Assembly (NCBI RefSeq): GCF_003426025.1
Contig: NZ_QJSH01000006.1
Coordinates: 1-64,000 of the forward strand
DNA: 64,000 bases
Reading direction: 5' to 3'
Source of the DNA: Paraliobacillus quinghaiensis
Lineage (GTDB): Bacteria > Bacillota > Bacilli > Bacillales > Amphibacillaceae
A model generated the notes under the pieces. The model was given only the letters and a program-made list of their open reading frames with translations, made no database searches and was not told where the DNA came from. Numbering within the stretch: the stretch's first letter is position 1; each line of letters opens with the position of its first letter. Both the position numbers and the translations under genes were made by a program. Shown here one piece after another: positions 51,350 through 59,974 of the stretch.

Positions 51350-51379
51350 TCAGCTTTATTTTTTTGTCTTGAAAGCTGA
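51350..51379 (-). terminator. terminator of the GbsR-type gene
   Basis: TCAGCTTT (51350-51357) and AAAGCTGA (51372-51379) form the stem immediately after the leftward stop codon, with an A-rich left flank giving the T-tail. Confidence 0.7.
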
Positions 51380-51919
51380 CTAATCTCTTTTATTAATCGG
51401 AATAAAATCAAATATTTCCTTTGTTTCAAAACTCTTAATTAGTCTGTTCAGCCAATCATAATAATCAAGCCAATTTTGAAGCTTCTTAATATCAACTTGT
51501 GCCTGTTCACGAATTTCCTTAGAAGCTTCTGAATCAGTCAGAATTTCCTCTAATTCAGTAATAGATTTCTCGATCGCTTTCATATTCGTATTATTAGCTG
51601 GTCGCCATTTTGTTATAAAGTAATCAAAAAAGCGTTGATAAGAATCATCATCAACTACGTATAAATCTTTTCTTACTCCCTTTATCCAAGCTTTCTCAAC
51701 CATATTTAAATCAAGCAAGGTTCTAACTGCAAGACTCATACTTGCTTTACTCATGCCGAGCTCTTCTTTCATTTCATCAAGTGTAAGTGGTTTATCTGAA
51801 AAGAAAAGAAGGCAGTATAACCGGCCAATGGAGGGTGTGACTCCATAAAGCCCCATATTTTGTGAAATTGCCTCAATAACTCTAGATCTGGGTTGTTTTA
51901 ATGATTCGAATTCTTTCAT
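51380..51919 (-). CDS. GbsR-type transcriptional repressor
   Basis: This 179-residue MarR-superfamily protein of the GbsR/OpcR group has a winged helix in the first 90 residues (YGVTPSIGRLYCLLFFSDKPLTLDEMKEELGMSKASMSLAVRTL). A helical C-terminus (KAIEKSITELEEIL, then WLDYYDWLNRLIKSFE) is used for dimerisation. GbsR and relatives repress glycine-betaine synthesis or uptake genes and respond to choline. It is divergent from a glycine-betaine-binding lipoprotein gene, and a large palindrome lies between, so it very likely controls that gene. Confidence 0.85.
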   Translation of the reverse strand: MKEFESLKQPRSRVIEAISQNMGLYGVTPSIGRLYCLLFFSDKPLTLDEMKEELGMSKASMSLAVRTLLDLNMVEKAWIKGVRKDLYVVDDDSYQRFFDYFITKWRPANNTNMKAIEKSITELEEILTDSEASKEIREQAQVDIKKLQNWLDYYDWLNRLIKSFETKEIFDFIPINKRD

Positions 51920-52036
51920 CTAATCACATCCTAAATAGTATGCTTGCAGTATGTATATTTTAGATTACATGGCTATCAAAGAAATGTAAAGATCAGAAAA
52001 ATGGATTATAAGAGAGTATTTTTACATTATTGCAAT

Positions 52037-52072
52037 ATATTATTCGTTTAATACATATTAAACGAATAATAT
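52037..52072. promoter_or_regulatory. perfect 36-bp palindrome (GbsR-type operator, inferred)
   Basis: ATATTATTCGTTTAAT (52037-52052), four bases ACAT, then its exact complement ATTAAACGAATAATAT (52057-52072). It lies between the divergent regulator and betaine-binding genes, 118 bp from the regulator start and 204 bp from the other. The AT-rich dyad with TTCG/CGAA halves fits an operator better than a terminator, since no T-run follows. Confidence 0.7.
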
Positions 52073-52275
52073 GAATGATAAGCATTATATATTGGGTTTG
52101 TGTAATAATTTATAATAAGGATATAATAAATAGCGTTAGTTTAGTGAAAAATAATAGTAGCTTAAACTTTGCATTGTTTATTTTTTTACTAGTGCTTATT
52201 AAGAAAATATAAAATTTCTGTTCTTTAAATAAATAATAATGCAGAAAGAAAAAAACTAAAGGAGTGGTTAATAAC

Positions 52276-53172
52276 ATGTTTAACTCAAATTGGAAGAAAA
52301 TTGGAATGGTTGCTGGTTTATCATTATCACTTGTAGCAGCTGGTTGTGGCCAAGATGATTCTCAAGAATCACAAAGTGTTAGTGAACAATTAGATTACAC
52401 TATTACTGGTATAGAAGCTGGTGCTGGAATAACAAAGGCAACTGACAGAGCTCTAACTGACTATGAAAACCTTGCTGGTTGGGAACAAACAAACTCATCA
52501 ACTGGTGCAATGTTAACAGAATTAGAAAAAGCTATTGATAATGAAGAGCCAATTGTTGTTGCTGGCTGGACACCTCACTTTATGTTTGCTGAGTGGGACC
52601 TAAAATACTTAGAAGACCCTGAAGGCTCATTTGGTGGAGAAGAATATCTTGCAACAATTGCAAGAGAAGGACTAGAAGAGGATATGCCTGAGGCTTATAC
52701 GATTCTTGACCGAATTTACTGGGAACCTGCTGATATGGAAAGCGTTATGCTAGCAGCACAAGAGACGGATTTTGCAGAGGCTGCCCAACAATGGGTAGAT
52801 GATAACCAGGAAACAGTTTCAGAATGGACAGAAGGTGTAGAGGATGTAGATGGTACTGCTATAGAATTAGTACATACTCCTTGGGATTCTGAGCGTGCTT
52901 CAGGTCATGTTGCTAGAATTGCTCTAGAACAAAAAGGCTATGACGTTAAACTTACACCTGTTGACCCAGCAATTGTATTCCAATCAATTGCAGAAGGAGA
53001 CGCTGATGCTTCTCTAGCTCCATGGATGCCTGCAACACATGGTCCTTTCTGGGATGAACATGAAGGTGAGTTTTTAGATCTAGGAGCAAACTTAGATGGT
53101 GCTAAAATTGGATTAGTTGTACCATCTTATATGGAAGTTGATTCTATTGAGGATTTTGAACCAGCTGAATAA
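52276..53172 (+). CDS. glycine betaine ABC transporter substrate-binding lipoprotein
   Basis: The 298-residue protein has a lipoprotein signal with lipobox VAAGC (Cys 24). It is a full OpuAC/ProX-type binding domain: DYTITGIEAGAGITKATDRAL, a GAMLTELEKAIDNEEPIVVAGWTPHFMF block (Trp of the aromatic cage), and a second half with AIELVHTPWDSERASGHVARIALEQKGY, SIAEGDADASLAPWMPATHGPFWDEH. This family captures betaine outside the membrane for osmoprotection. No ATPase or permease gene accompanies it. ATG 52276 is preferred to GTG 52264 because the Shine-Dalgarno GGAG overlaps the GTG. Confidence 0.9.
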   Translation: MFNSNWKKIGMVAGLSLSLVAAGCGQDDSQESQSVSEQLDYTITGIEAGAGITKATDRALTDYENLAGWEQTNSSTGAMLTELEKAIDNEEPIVVAGWTPHFMFAEWDLKYLEDPEGSFGGEEYLATIAREGLEEDMPEAYTILDRIYWEPADMESVMLAAQETDFAEAAQQWVDDNQETVSEWTEGVEDVDGTAIELVHTPWDSERASGHVARIALEQKGYDVKLTPVDPAIVFQSIAEGDADASLAPWMPATHGPFWDEHEGEFLDLGANLDGAKIGLVVPSYMEVDSIEDFEPAE

Positions 53173-53207
53173 TTAATTAGATCTATACAACCATAAACTG
53201 TATTACC

Positions 53208-53238
53208 AATCCCCCTTAGAATATTTAAGGGGGATTTT
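53208..53238 (+). terminator. intrinsic terminator after the betaine-binding gene
   Basis: AATCCCCCTT (53208-53217) pairs with AAGGGGGATT across a nine-base loop, and T follows. Confidence 0.9.
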
Positions 53239-53310
53239 TAATTGCGATATGTCTTCGATAGGTTTAAATTTCTGGTAGCCTCTTTTTTGTTGTGATAAAA
53301 TTTATGAGAA

Positions 53311-53367
53311 AGCCGAGAACACCCGTGACTTCAGTCGTGGGATGAATCGGCTTCGGTTTTTGTTTTT
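53311..53367 (+). mobile_element. right-end remnant of an IS200/IS605-family element
   Basis: AGCCGAGAACACCCGTGACTTCAGTCGTGGGATGAATCGGCT forms a stem (AGCCGA/TCGGCT, 53311-53352) with a CCC..GTGACT-TCA-GTCGT..GGG inner hairpin. This is the characteristic right end of IS605/IS1341-type elements, which also forms the 3' scaffold of TnpB guide RNA. No tnpB or tnpA gene is present. A T-run to 53367 may let it act as a terminator before ung. Confidence 0.65.
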
Positions 53368-53406
53368 TTTGAAATTGATACTGACTTAGCGAAAGGATGA
53401 ATATTA

Positions 53407-54096
53407 TTGCATTTAAAATCCCTTAATAACGATTGGTCCACATTATTACAAGAAGAATTTGAGAAGTCTTATTTTATAAAACTACAGAACTTTTTATCAG
53501 AAGAATATAAACAACACACGGTTTATCCGATCAAAGATGATATATTCAATGCGCTTCACTATACTTCTTTTAAAGATGTGAAAGTAGTCATCCTTGGACA
53601 AGATCCGTATCATGGGCCAAATCAAGCACATGGGCTTAGTTTTTCGGTGAAACCTGAAGTAACTATCCCCCCATCCCTGAGAAATATCTTTAAAGAATTA
53701 CATCATGATATTGGTTGTGGCATACCTAACCATGGATACTTAGTTAAGTGGGCTGAAGAAGGTGTGTTACTTCTAAATACTGTATTGACTGTTAGGCATG
53801 GAGAACCTCATTCTCATAAAGGTTTAGGATGGGAAACCTTTACGAATCGAATAATTGAGTTATTAAATGAGAAGGATACGCCAATTATTTATATTTTATG
53901 GGGAGCGGCTGCTCAGAAGAAACAATCAATCATTGATACTAAAAAGCACTACTTAATTAAATCACCCCACCCAAGCCCATTATCAGCTTATCGAGGTTTT
54001 TTTAGTAGTAAGCCGTTTTCTAGAACCAATCAGCTATTGAGAGAGTTAAGGAAGCCAGAGATTGACTGGGAGCTTCCATATAAAAGGTTGCCTTAA
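53407..54096 (+). CDS. ung: uracil-DNA glycosylase
   Basis: Ung removes uracil from DNA as the first step of base-excision repair. The 229-residue protein has the catalytic loop [22 protein letters not shown] (about 59-80, with the general-base Asp), the [19 protein letters not shown] block and the DNA-intercalation loop [13 protein letters not shown]. The start is TTG 53407 behind AAAGGATG, since the nearby ATG 53397 is out of frame. A bidirectional terminator overlaps its stop codon. Confidence 0.95.
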   Translation: MHLKSLNNDWSTLLQEEFEKSYFIKLQNFLSEEYKQHTVYPIKDDIFNALHYTSFKDVKVVILGQDPYHGPNQAHGLSFSVKPEVTIPPSLRNIFKELHHDIGCGIPNHGYLVKWAEEGVLLLNTVLTVRHGEPHSHKGLGWETFTNRIIELLNEKDTPIIYILWGAAAQKKQSIIDTKKHYLIKSPHPSPLSAYRGFFSSKPFSRTNQLLRELRKPEIDWELPYKRLP

Positions 54097-54121
54097 CACA
54101 TATGGTTAGGACAACCTTTTT
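54082..54121. terminator. bidirectional terminator at the end of ung
   Basis: AAAAGGTTG.CTTAAC (from 54082) pairs with GTTAG.CAACCTTTT (to 54120) with one internal mismatch. It serves ung and the leftward photoreceptor gene. Confidence 0.8.
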
Positions 54122-54127
54122 CATCTA

Positions 54128-54901
54128 TTAATTTAAATCTACTAAGGCATCTTTTACGGTTCTATATGTTCTCAATTCCTTTAATTTTTCTCCGATATCA
54201 ATTGTTTTAATGGCTAATTCTGGCCGAATTCCAGTGATAACAAGATTTGTACCGATTAAGGTTGTTAAATCATGTAGTTTTAAGATAGATGATGCGACAT
54301 ATGTATCTACTTCATACAAGCCTGATAAATCTAGAATTAAATAATCATCTTTAGACTTGGTTAAGTAATTCGATATGGTAGAGGTTAGGTTTTCAAGCCG
54401 TGAATGATGAATTGAACCAATTAGTGGCAAAACAGAAATATCTTCACTTATTGGTACAATAGGCGTCGAAAGTTGCTCCATTTCGTTCAATGCTTCCGTT
54501 AGTAACCTCCCCTTTTCTTTCTCAGAAGTTATATCTTTTTGTACGCCAACAAAATATGTTTTTTGTTCCTCTTCAATCCACATGGAATCAATAGACAGTT
54601 CATTCCAAAACCCTGTTCCATTTTTCTTATAATTGTATAATTCTAAGGTAATAGATTCTTCCTGTCCAAGTGCTGCACGAATTTTATCAATGCTTGACTT
54701 GCTAGTGTCTTCTCCTTGTAAGAAGCGACAGTTTTGACCTATTATTTCATCTTTTTCATAACCAGTCATATTTGTAAATCCTTGGTTGGCATATATGATT
54801 GGGTTGTCTGGTAGTGATGGATCAGTTATGAGTAAGCCAACTTTTGTATGATCCAATGCCATTTTAAATAAATGATTCTTATTTTTTAGATTCTCAATCA
54901 C
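54128..54901 (-). CDS. ytvA: LOV-STAS blue-light receptor (YtvA type)
   Basis: YtvA senses blue light through FMN and raises the general stress response through the stressosome. The 257-residue protein has a PAS/LOV domain (about 12-125) with the photoactive Cys in GQNCRFLQG (Cys 58) and FMN contacts NYKKNGTGFWNEL and YFVGVQKDIT. A Jalpha-like linker and a C-terminal STAS domain (about 150-255) with LILDLSGLYEVDTYVASSILKL follow. Length and order match Bacillus YtvA. It is a single gene between ung and a membrane-protein gene. Confidence 0.9.
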   Translation of the reverse strand: MIENLKNKNHLFKMALDHTKVGLLITDPSLPDNPIIYANQGFTNMTGYEKDEIIGQNCRFLQGEDTSKSSIDKIRAALGQEESITLELYNYKKNGTGFWNELSIDSMWIEEEQKTYFVGVQKDITSEKEKGRLLTEALNEMEQLSTPIVPISEDISVLPLIGSIHHSRLENLTSTISNYLTKSKDDYLILDLSGLYEVDTYVASSILKLHDLTTLIGTNLVITGIRPELAIKTIDIGEKLKELRTYRTVKDALVDLN

Positions 54902-55039
54902 GTAAGTGTTCCCCCTTTACTTACTTAAATTATCGCATTACTAATATACAAAAGCAATTGAGCTTGGAAACTTTGAAGATTAACAGAAACAAAAATGGGT
55001 ATATGTTAATATCAATCTTAAATGCAAAGGAGGGGTATT

Positions 55040-56179
55040 TTGCAAGAAGTTTCAATTGGTTTAATAGCTGCTCCTGAGTTACCAGAGAAGATCGCGAATG
55101 ATATTGTTAATGAACTGCCACGTATCTTTTCTAGCCAGATTGATGATATAAATTGGAAGATTGAAATAGAAATTAATCCACTGACCGGAGCGGCAGAAAC
55201 GCAACAAGAAATTAGTGATGAAGCACACAATATTATGGTAAGAAAAAATTGGGATTATACTCTGTGCTTAACTGATTTACCTTTGTTTTCACAAAAACAA
55301 ATCGTATTAGCTGATGTCAATTACCAACTGAAAATTGCTCGCATCTCACTTCCCGCCTTTGGCTTTACTCCGGTGCGGTATCGTGTGAAAAAAGCGATGA
55401 TTGAAATTATTGGTGATTTATACTACCAAGGTTTAAAAAAAGAACAGTATAACGTAGAAAAGGAAGGAAAAAGTGATGTTGATAAAAAGACTGGAGATCA
55501 TGTAAAAAAATATTTTCGCTTTTCGCCAATTAGAAGGATTATTTCACCTGATGGGATGAATGAAAGCAATGTACGTTATATTGTTATCCCTAAAATTAAT
55601 GGACGTTTAAGATTGCTATTAGGTATGACACATGCAAATCGTCCATGGACGATCGTTTCTTCCTTTAAACCAATTATTGCGGTTGCTTTTGCTACTGGTG
55701 CTTATGTATTGATATTTCCTACTCTTTGGAAGTTAAGTGTATCCTTTTCAGTATATCGACTGATTGGCTTAATGAGTGTAGCAGTAGTAAGTATGGTGAT
55801 ATGGATGGTTGTTTCCCATCACCTTTGGGAGAAGCAATCAGAGAAAAGTAAGAAGAAACTAAGACGATTGTATAATTACGCAACAATTACGACGCTTACC
55901 ATTGCTGTATGTAGTTATTATGTAATGCTATTTATTATTTTTTTAGTTGCAATAATGTTCTTCGTCCCACCAGATTTGTTTAGTTCGACAACGAACATAG
56001 AGGGAACAGTTGATCTAACAACATTTGTGAAATTAGCGTGGTTGGCTACGTCGGTAGCTACAATAGCGGGTTCAATAGGTGCAAGTGTAGAAAATGAAGA
56101 ATTAGTACGAAATGTTGCTTATGGTTATAGACAAAATCGACGTTATCGGGAGATGAAACAGACTGAATCTAGAAAATAA
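55040..56179 (+). CDS. membrane protein of unknown function
   Basis: The 379-residue protein has a soluble N-terminal half (about 1-200) with an alpha/beta look (VSIGLIAAPELPEKIANDIV, then YTLCLTDLPLF and IVLADVNYQLKIARISLPAFG). Four membrane helices follow (about 210-350), and it ends in a charged tail. I do not recognise a family with certainty. TTG 55040 behind GGAGGGG is the likely start; the upstream ATG 55022 overlaps that site. Divergent from the photoreceptor gene, it may share its promoter region. No clear partner is visible. Confidence 0.6.
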   Translation: MQEVSIGLIAAPELPEKIANDIVNELPRIFSSQIDDINWKIEIEINPLTGAAETQQEISDEAHNIMVRKNWDYTLCLTDLPLFSQKQIVLADVNYQLKIARISLPAFGFTPVRYRVKKAMIEIIGDLYYQGLKKEQYNVEKEGKSDVDKKTGDHVKKYFRFSPIRRIISPDGMNESNVRYIVIPKINGRLRLLLGMTHANRPWTIVSSFKPIIAVAFATGAYVLIFPTLWKLSVSFSVYRLIGLMSVAVVSMVIWMVVSHHLWEKQSEKSKKKLRRLYNYATITTLTIAVCSYYVMLFIIFLVAIMFFVPPDLFSSTTNIEGTVDLTTFVKLAWLATSVATIAGSIGASVENEELVRNVAYGYRQNRRYREMKQTESRK

Positions 56180-56220
56180 GTGAAGGTTAAAACTCTAATA
56201 AGTTATTACTCCAAACACTT

Positions 56221-56236
56221 TGTGATAACAATCACA
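56221..56236. promoter_or_regulatory. Crp/Fnr-type site upstream of dps
   Basis: TGTGATAACAATCACA is a perfect TGTGA-N6-TCACA dyad, the consensus for Crp/Fnr-family regulators, 59 bp before the dps start. A regulator for it is not in the window. Confidence 0.6.
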
Positions 56237-56294
56237 GCGTAACGTGATTATAAACGATACACTTACGATGTAATAAATGAAGGAGGAATACATA

Positions 56295-56735
56295 ATGGAA
56301 AAGAAACATTTAATCGACGAATTAAATATGCAATTGGCAAACTGGAATGTGCTGTATACCAAGCTTCATAACTATCATTGGTATGTCACTGGACCAGACT
56401 TCTTCACTTTACATGAAAAATTCGAGGAATTATATACAGAGGCTGCTGGATATGTAGATGAGATTGCTGAGAGAATATTAACTATTGGTGGCAAGCCTTT
56501 GGCAACATTACAGGATTATTTAGCACAAACTTCAGTTGACGAAGCTTTTAACAAAGAACAACCAAAAGAAATGGTAGAAACTCTTGTGAAAGACTTTCAG
56601 TTGATTGTTTCAGAGTCTAAAGAAGTTATTGTAATTGCAGAAGAAAATAATGATGATGTAACTGCAGATCTATTCACTGGAATCATTGTTTCACTTGAAA
56701 AACATGGCTGGATGTTGCAAGCTTATTTGAAATAA
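56295..56735 (+). CDS. dps: Dps-family ferritin-like protein
   Basis: Dps proteins form 12-subunit shells that oxidise and store iron and protect DNA under stress. The 146-residue protein has the ferroxidase residues typical of the family: NYHWYVTGPDFFTLHEKFEELY (His, Asp/Glu) and VDEIAERILTIGG. ATG 56295 behind AAGGAGGA is the start; an in-frame ATG at 56277 has no good site. Upstream is a Fnr-type box but no convincing PerR box. A terminator follows. Confidence 0.9.
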   Translation: MEKKHLIDELNMQLANWNVLYTKLHNYHWYVTGPDFFTLHEKFEELYTEAAGYVDEIAERILTIGGKPLATLQDYLAQTSVDEAFNKEQPKEMVETLVKDFQLIVSESKEVIVIAEENNDDVTADLFTGIIVSLEKHGWMLQAYLK

Positions 56736-56748
56736 CGAAACAAAAGAG

Positions 56749-56801
56749 TGCCTTGAATCGTGTCTAATGATTATTAGATAATGATTCAAGGTGTTTTTTT
56801 T
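56749..56801 (+). terminator. intrinsic terminator after dps
   Basis: CCTTGAATC (56751-56759) pairs with GATTCAAGG (56783-56791), with an inner hairpin and eight T. Confidence 0.85.
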
Positions 56802-56919
56802 AGGGTTAAGGGCAAACTGAAGAAAAAACAGGAAGTTTTTATTGAAACCTAGTTTCAAGCTTCCAATAGTATGATACACTAACAAATAGTTTTGTTATTA
56901 TCGTTTAAGGAGCTTTATC

Positions 56920-58287
56920 ATGCCGTTATTCTCTAAACAATTTAAAATAAGTAAACAACTTTCAACTGTACAAATGATTGTCCTATTTTATGTGTCGGCA
57001 GTTGTGTTTTCTACCGTTTTACTGAGTATGCCTTTTTTCAAGGAGGCGGGTGCTTCGTTGTCTTTCCTTGATACAGTATTTACAGCGATTAGTGCCATTA
57101 GTGTAACAGGTTTAACTGTCGTTTCAACTGCAGAAACGTTTAATACGGCAGGGCATATTGCATTGGCATTTATCCTTCAATTTGGTGGAATTGGGATTAT
57201 GACGTTAGGTACTTTCGTTTATATTCTTTTTGGGAAAAAAATTGGTTTACGTGGTAGGCAGTTAATTAGAATTGACCAAAATAGAACTACTCTATCTGGT
57301 TTGGTTAAATTGATGTTAAAGATCTTACAAATTATTATTATTATTGAATTAATTGGTACAATTATCTTAAGTACCTATTTTTTAACTTACTTTGATACAT
57401 GGCAGGAAGCTCTGATTCAAGGTTTCTTTGGAGCTGTCAGTGCGACTACAAATGCAGGGTTTGACATTACAGGGAATTCTTTAATACCGTTTGCTGATGA
57501 TTATTTTGTTCAATTTATTAATATGGTATTACTAATTTTGGGTGCGATAGGGTTCCCGGTGTTGATCGAAATCCAGGAATTGCTAGGTGGAAAGCATAAA
57601 GATGTTCATGAGCGAAATACTTTTTCTTTATTTACTAAATTAACAACAATCACATTTTTCTCACTTGTAGTGATTGGTGCTGTACTTATTCTATTATTTG
57701 AACAGAATAATTTTTTTGCTGATAAAACTTGGCATGAACAGCTTTTTTATAGCCTATTTCAGTCTGTCACCACTCGAAATGGTGGTTTAGCAACAATGGA
57801 TATGAATGAATTTTCAACTCCGACACTGCTAATGATTAGTGGGTTAATGTTCATTGGTGCCTCACCAAGTAGTGTTGGTGGTGGTATTCGTACGACGACT
57901 TTTGCGATTATGTTATTATCTATTTATAATTATGCAAAAGGTAATCAAAGTATCAAAGTGTTTGGTAGACAAATTAATCAAGACGATATTGTCCGTTCAT
58001 ATATAGTGATAACAACTGCTAGTATGCTGTGTGTTGCATCAACTATTATTCTCACTGTGACTGAAAATTTCCCTGCCATAGCTATTATGTTTGAGGTTTT
58101 CTCAGCGTTTGGTACAACAGGTTTATCTATGGGAATCACACCAGAGTTGTCCGACTTTGGTAAAGGTGTGATTATGTTTCTAATGTTTGTTGGGCGAATC
58201 GGTATCTTCTCCTTCCTATTTATTATTCGAGGAAAAGAAAAGCAAGATGTATTCCGCTATCCAACAGAAAAAATTATAATAGGTTAA
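56920..58287 (+). CDS. ktrB: KtrB/TrkH-family potassium transporter
   Basis: KtrB-type proteins form the membrane channel of Ktr potassium-uptake systems, gated by a cytosolic KtrA/KtrC ring. The 455-residue protein has four pore repeats, each with a selectivity-filter glycine: AISVTGLTVV, SATTNAGFDITG, SVTTRNGGLATMD and SAFGTTGLSMG. About eight to nine membrane helices are present. No ktrA/ktrC gene lies next to it, which matches the Bacillus KtrD situation, where the partner is unlinked. The start follows AAGGAG. No c-di-AMP riboswitch is visible upstream. Confidence 0.9.
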   Translation: MPLFSKQFKISKQLSTVQMIVLFYVSAVVFSTVLLSMPFFKEAGASLSFLDTVFTAISAISVTGLTVVSTAETFNTAGHIALAFILQFGGIGIMTLGTFVYILFGKKIGLRGRQLIRIDQNRTTLSGLVKLMLKILQIIIIIELIGTIILSTYFLTYFDTWQEALIQGFFGAVSATTNAGFDITGNSLIPFADDYFVQFINMVLLILGAIGFPVLIEIQELLGGKHKDVHERNTFSLFTKLTTITFFSLVVIGAVLILLFEQNNFFADKTWHEQLFYSLFQSVTTRNGGLATMDMNEFSTPTLLMISGLMFIGASPSSVGGGIRTTTFAIMLLSIYNYAKGNQSIKVFGRQINQDDIVRSYIVITTASMLCVASTIILTVTENFPAIAIMFEVFSAFGTTGLSMGITPELSDFGKGVIMFLMFVGRIGIFSFLFIIRGKEKQDVFRYPTEKIIIG

Positions 58288-58296
58288 ACAGATTAG

Positions 58297-58329
58297 ATAG
58301 GCCTTTATTATTAAAAGGTCTATTTTTTT
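58297..58329 (+). terminator. intrinsic terminator after ktrB
   Basis: ATAGGCCTTT (58297-58306) pairs with AAAGGTCTAT, one G-T pair, followed by a run of T. Confidence 0.85.
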
Positions 58330-58375
58330 GTTTAAATCAACTTCGGACTTGATATAAAAAGCGCATTAGCAAGTA

Positions 58376-58625
58376 ACGTAAGTTACCGCTCATCAAATGA
58401 AATTGACTCCCTTTCCGCAGGGGCGGCCTCAGCTAACTAGGAAGCAAATGTTTTCGGTGGGCCGAGTAACCGCAGACCCAAAGTACGCTTTCCGAGTGGA
58501 TCTTCAGCTCGTGCTGTTCCTGCAGGACAAGGAATGCTTTAATGAACTCACATCGCACGAAGGAAATTGAACTATATTTCCGAGGAGTGTCGTTAATTTC
58601 ATTTGATCCGCTAGAAAGTCCGAAA
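58376..58625 (-). repeat. Bacillaceae intergenic repeat, inverted half
   Basis: Read on the minus strand, this is the GC-rich block seen widely between genes of alkaliphilic and halophilic Bacillaceae: CAGGAACAGCACGAGCTGAAGATCCACT..GGAAAGC, then GCTGAGGCCGCCCCTGCGGAAAG. It is non-coding. Confidence 0.55.
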
Positions 58626-58699
58626 GTATATAATATTACAACCTATTTTAGAGCAGAAAAGCTTATTGATTGTTAGTAAATAAATCATGATTAGTTATT

Positions 58700-58850
58700 C
58701 TTACTAGCGCAGGAAGAAAATTGATGAGACTCCAGTGGGAACAGCTCAAGTTGAAGATCCACTTGGTAAAGTGTTTTTCTTTACCAAGTTAGCTGAGACT
58801 GAGCCCACGGAAAGCGAATCCATTTTCTGACGTAGCGGGTTAAACGTTTA
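58700..58850 (+). repeat. Bacillaceae intergenic repeat, direct half
   Basis: On the plus strand this has GAGACTCCAGTGGGAACAGC, GTTGAAGATCCACTTGG and GCTGAGACTGAGCCCACGGAAAGCG. It is the same family as 58376-58625 but in the opposite orientation, so the two halves face each other across about 75 bp. No gene lies in 58288-59011. Confidence 0.6.
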
Positions 58851-59011
58851 ATGCGCAGTTTATATAAAATACGTAATATTCCTTATTTTTCTAACGTACT
58901 CACTTGCGTTCCCCCATACTACTTATAGTATAGTTATAGAGAAGGAATAGTAGTTTTAATATTTAACGATAAATTAAGAAATACAATCAATGTGGAAGGG
59001 GAACGGTTTGC

Positions 59012-59974
59012 ATGATGCAAAATCCAGTTAGCTATCATTCTCAAATTAGTAAGGTTCTTGATAATATAAATAAAGTAATTATTGGTAAAGAAGAGGTGAC
59101 GACGTTAAGTATCGTTGCACTATTAGCTGAAGGGCATGTTTTGTTGGAGGATGTTCCAGGAGTTGGTAAGACCATGTTAGTAAGGACGCTGGCAAAATCA
59201 TTAGATTGTGAATTTAAACGTATTCAGTTTACACCAGACTTACTGCCATCAGATGTAACAGGTGTATCAATTTATAATCCAAAAGAGCAGGTTTTTGAAT
59301 TTCGAAATGGTCCGATTATGGGTGACATTGTGCTTGCCGATGAAGTCAACCGTACATCTCCCAAAACACAATCTTCATTGCTTGAGGCGATGGAAGAAGG
59401 AAGTGTTACAGTTGATGGACAGACGGTAGACTTACAAAAACCATTTTTTGTTATGGCGACGCAAAATCCAATTGAATATGAAGGGACTTACCCCTTACCT
59501 GAAGCACAATTAGATCGTTTTTTGATCAAATTGAAGATGGGATATCCATCAGAAGAACAAGAATTACAAATGTTAGAGGCGACTGCTAAAAAGCATCCAA
59601 TTGAGTCAATTGAAGCTGTAATGCATAAGGACGAGTTGCTACAGCTACAAGAACAAGTTGGAGAAGTTTTTATTGATAAAATGGTCCAGAACTATATTGT
59701 TCAATTAGTAAAAGGAACACGTAACCATAAGGCAATTTATTTAGGTGCCAGTCCAAGGGCTTCAATTGCATTGATGAAAGCAGCAAAAGCTTATGCGTTT
59801 ATCCATGACCGTGATTATGTTATACCGGATGATGTGAAATATTTAGCGCCTTATGTGCTATCACATCGTATTATATTAAAACCAGAAGCGAAATTTGAGG
59901 GAATTGATACGACTAGTCTAGTAAGTGAACTTTTAGCTAAGTTAACTGTACCAATGCGAAAGGAATATTCTTAA
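59012..59974 (+). CDS. yeaC: MoxR-family AAA+ ATPase
   Basis: MoxR ATPases act as chaperones, typically with a DUF58 partner and von Willebrand or transglutaminase proteins encoded in the same operon. The 320-residue protein has Walker A GVGKTMLVRTLA after LLEDVP, Walker B VLADEVNRTSPKTQ, sensor MATQNPIEYEGTYPLPEAQLDRFL, and the C-terminal ASPRASIALMKAAKAYA. Its last base overlaps the first of the DUF58 gene. Gene order and sequence match Bacillus subtilis yeaC. Confidence 0.9.
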   Translation: MMQNPVSYHSQISKVLDNINKVIIGKEEVTTLSIVALLAEGHVLLEDVPGVGKTMLVRTLAKSLDCEFKRIQFTPDLLPSDVTGVSIYNPKEQVFEFRNGPIMGDIVLADEVNRTSPKTQSSLLEAMEEGSVTVDGQTVDLQKPFFVMATQNPIEYEGTYPLPEAQLDRFLIKLKMGYPSEEQELQMLEATAKKHPIESIEAVMHKDELLQLQEQVGEVFIDKMVQNYIVQLVKGTRNHKAIYLGASPRASIALMKAAKAYAFIHDRDYVIPDDVKYLAPYVLSHRIILKPEAKFEGIDTTSLVSELLAKLTVPMRKEYS

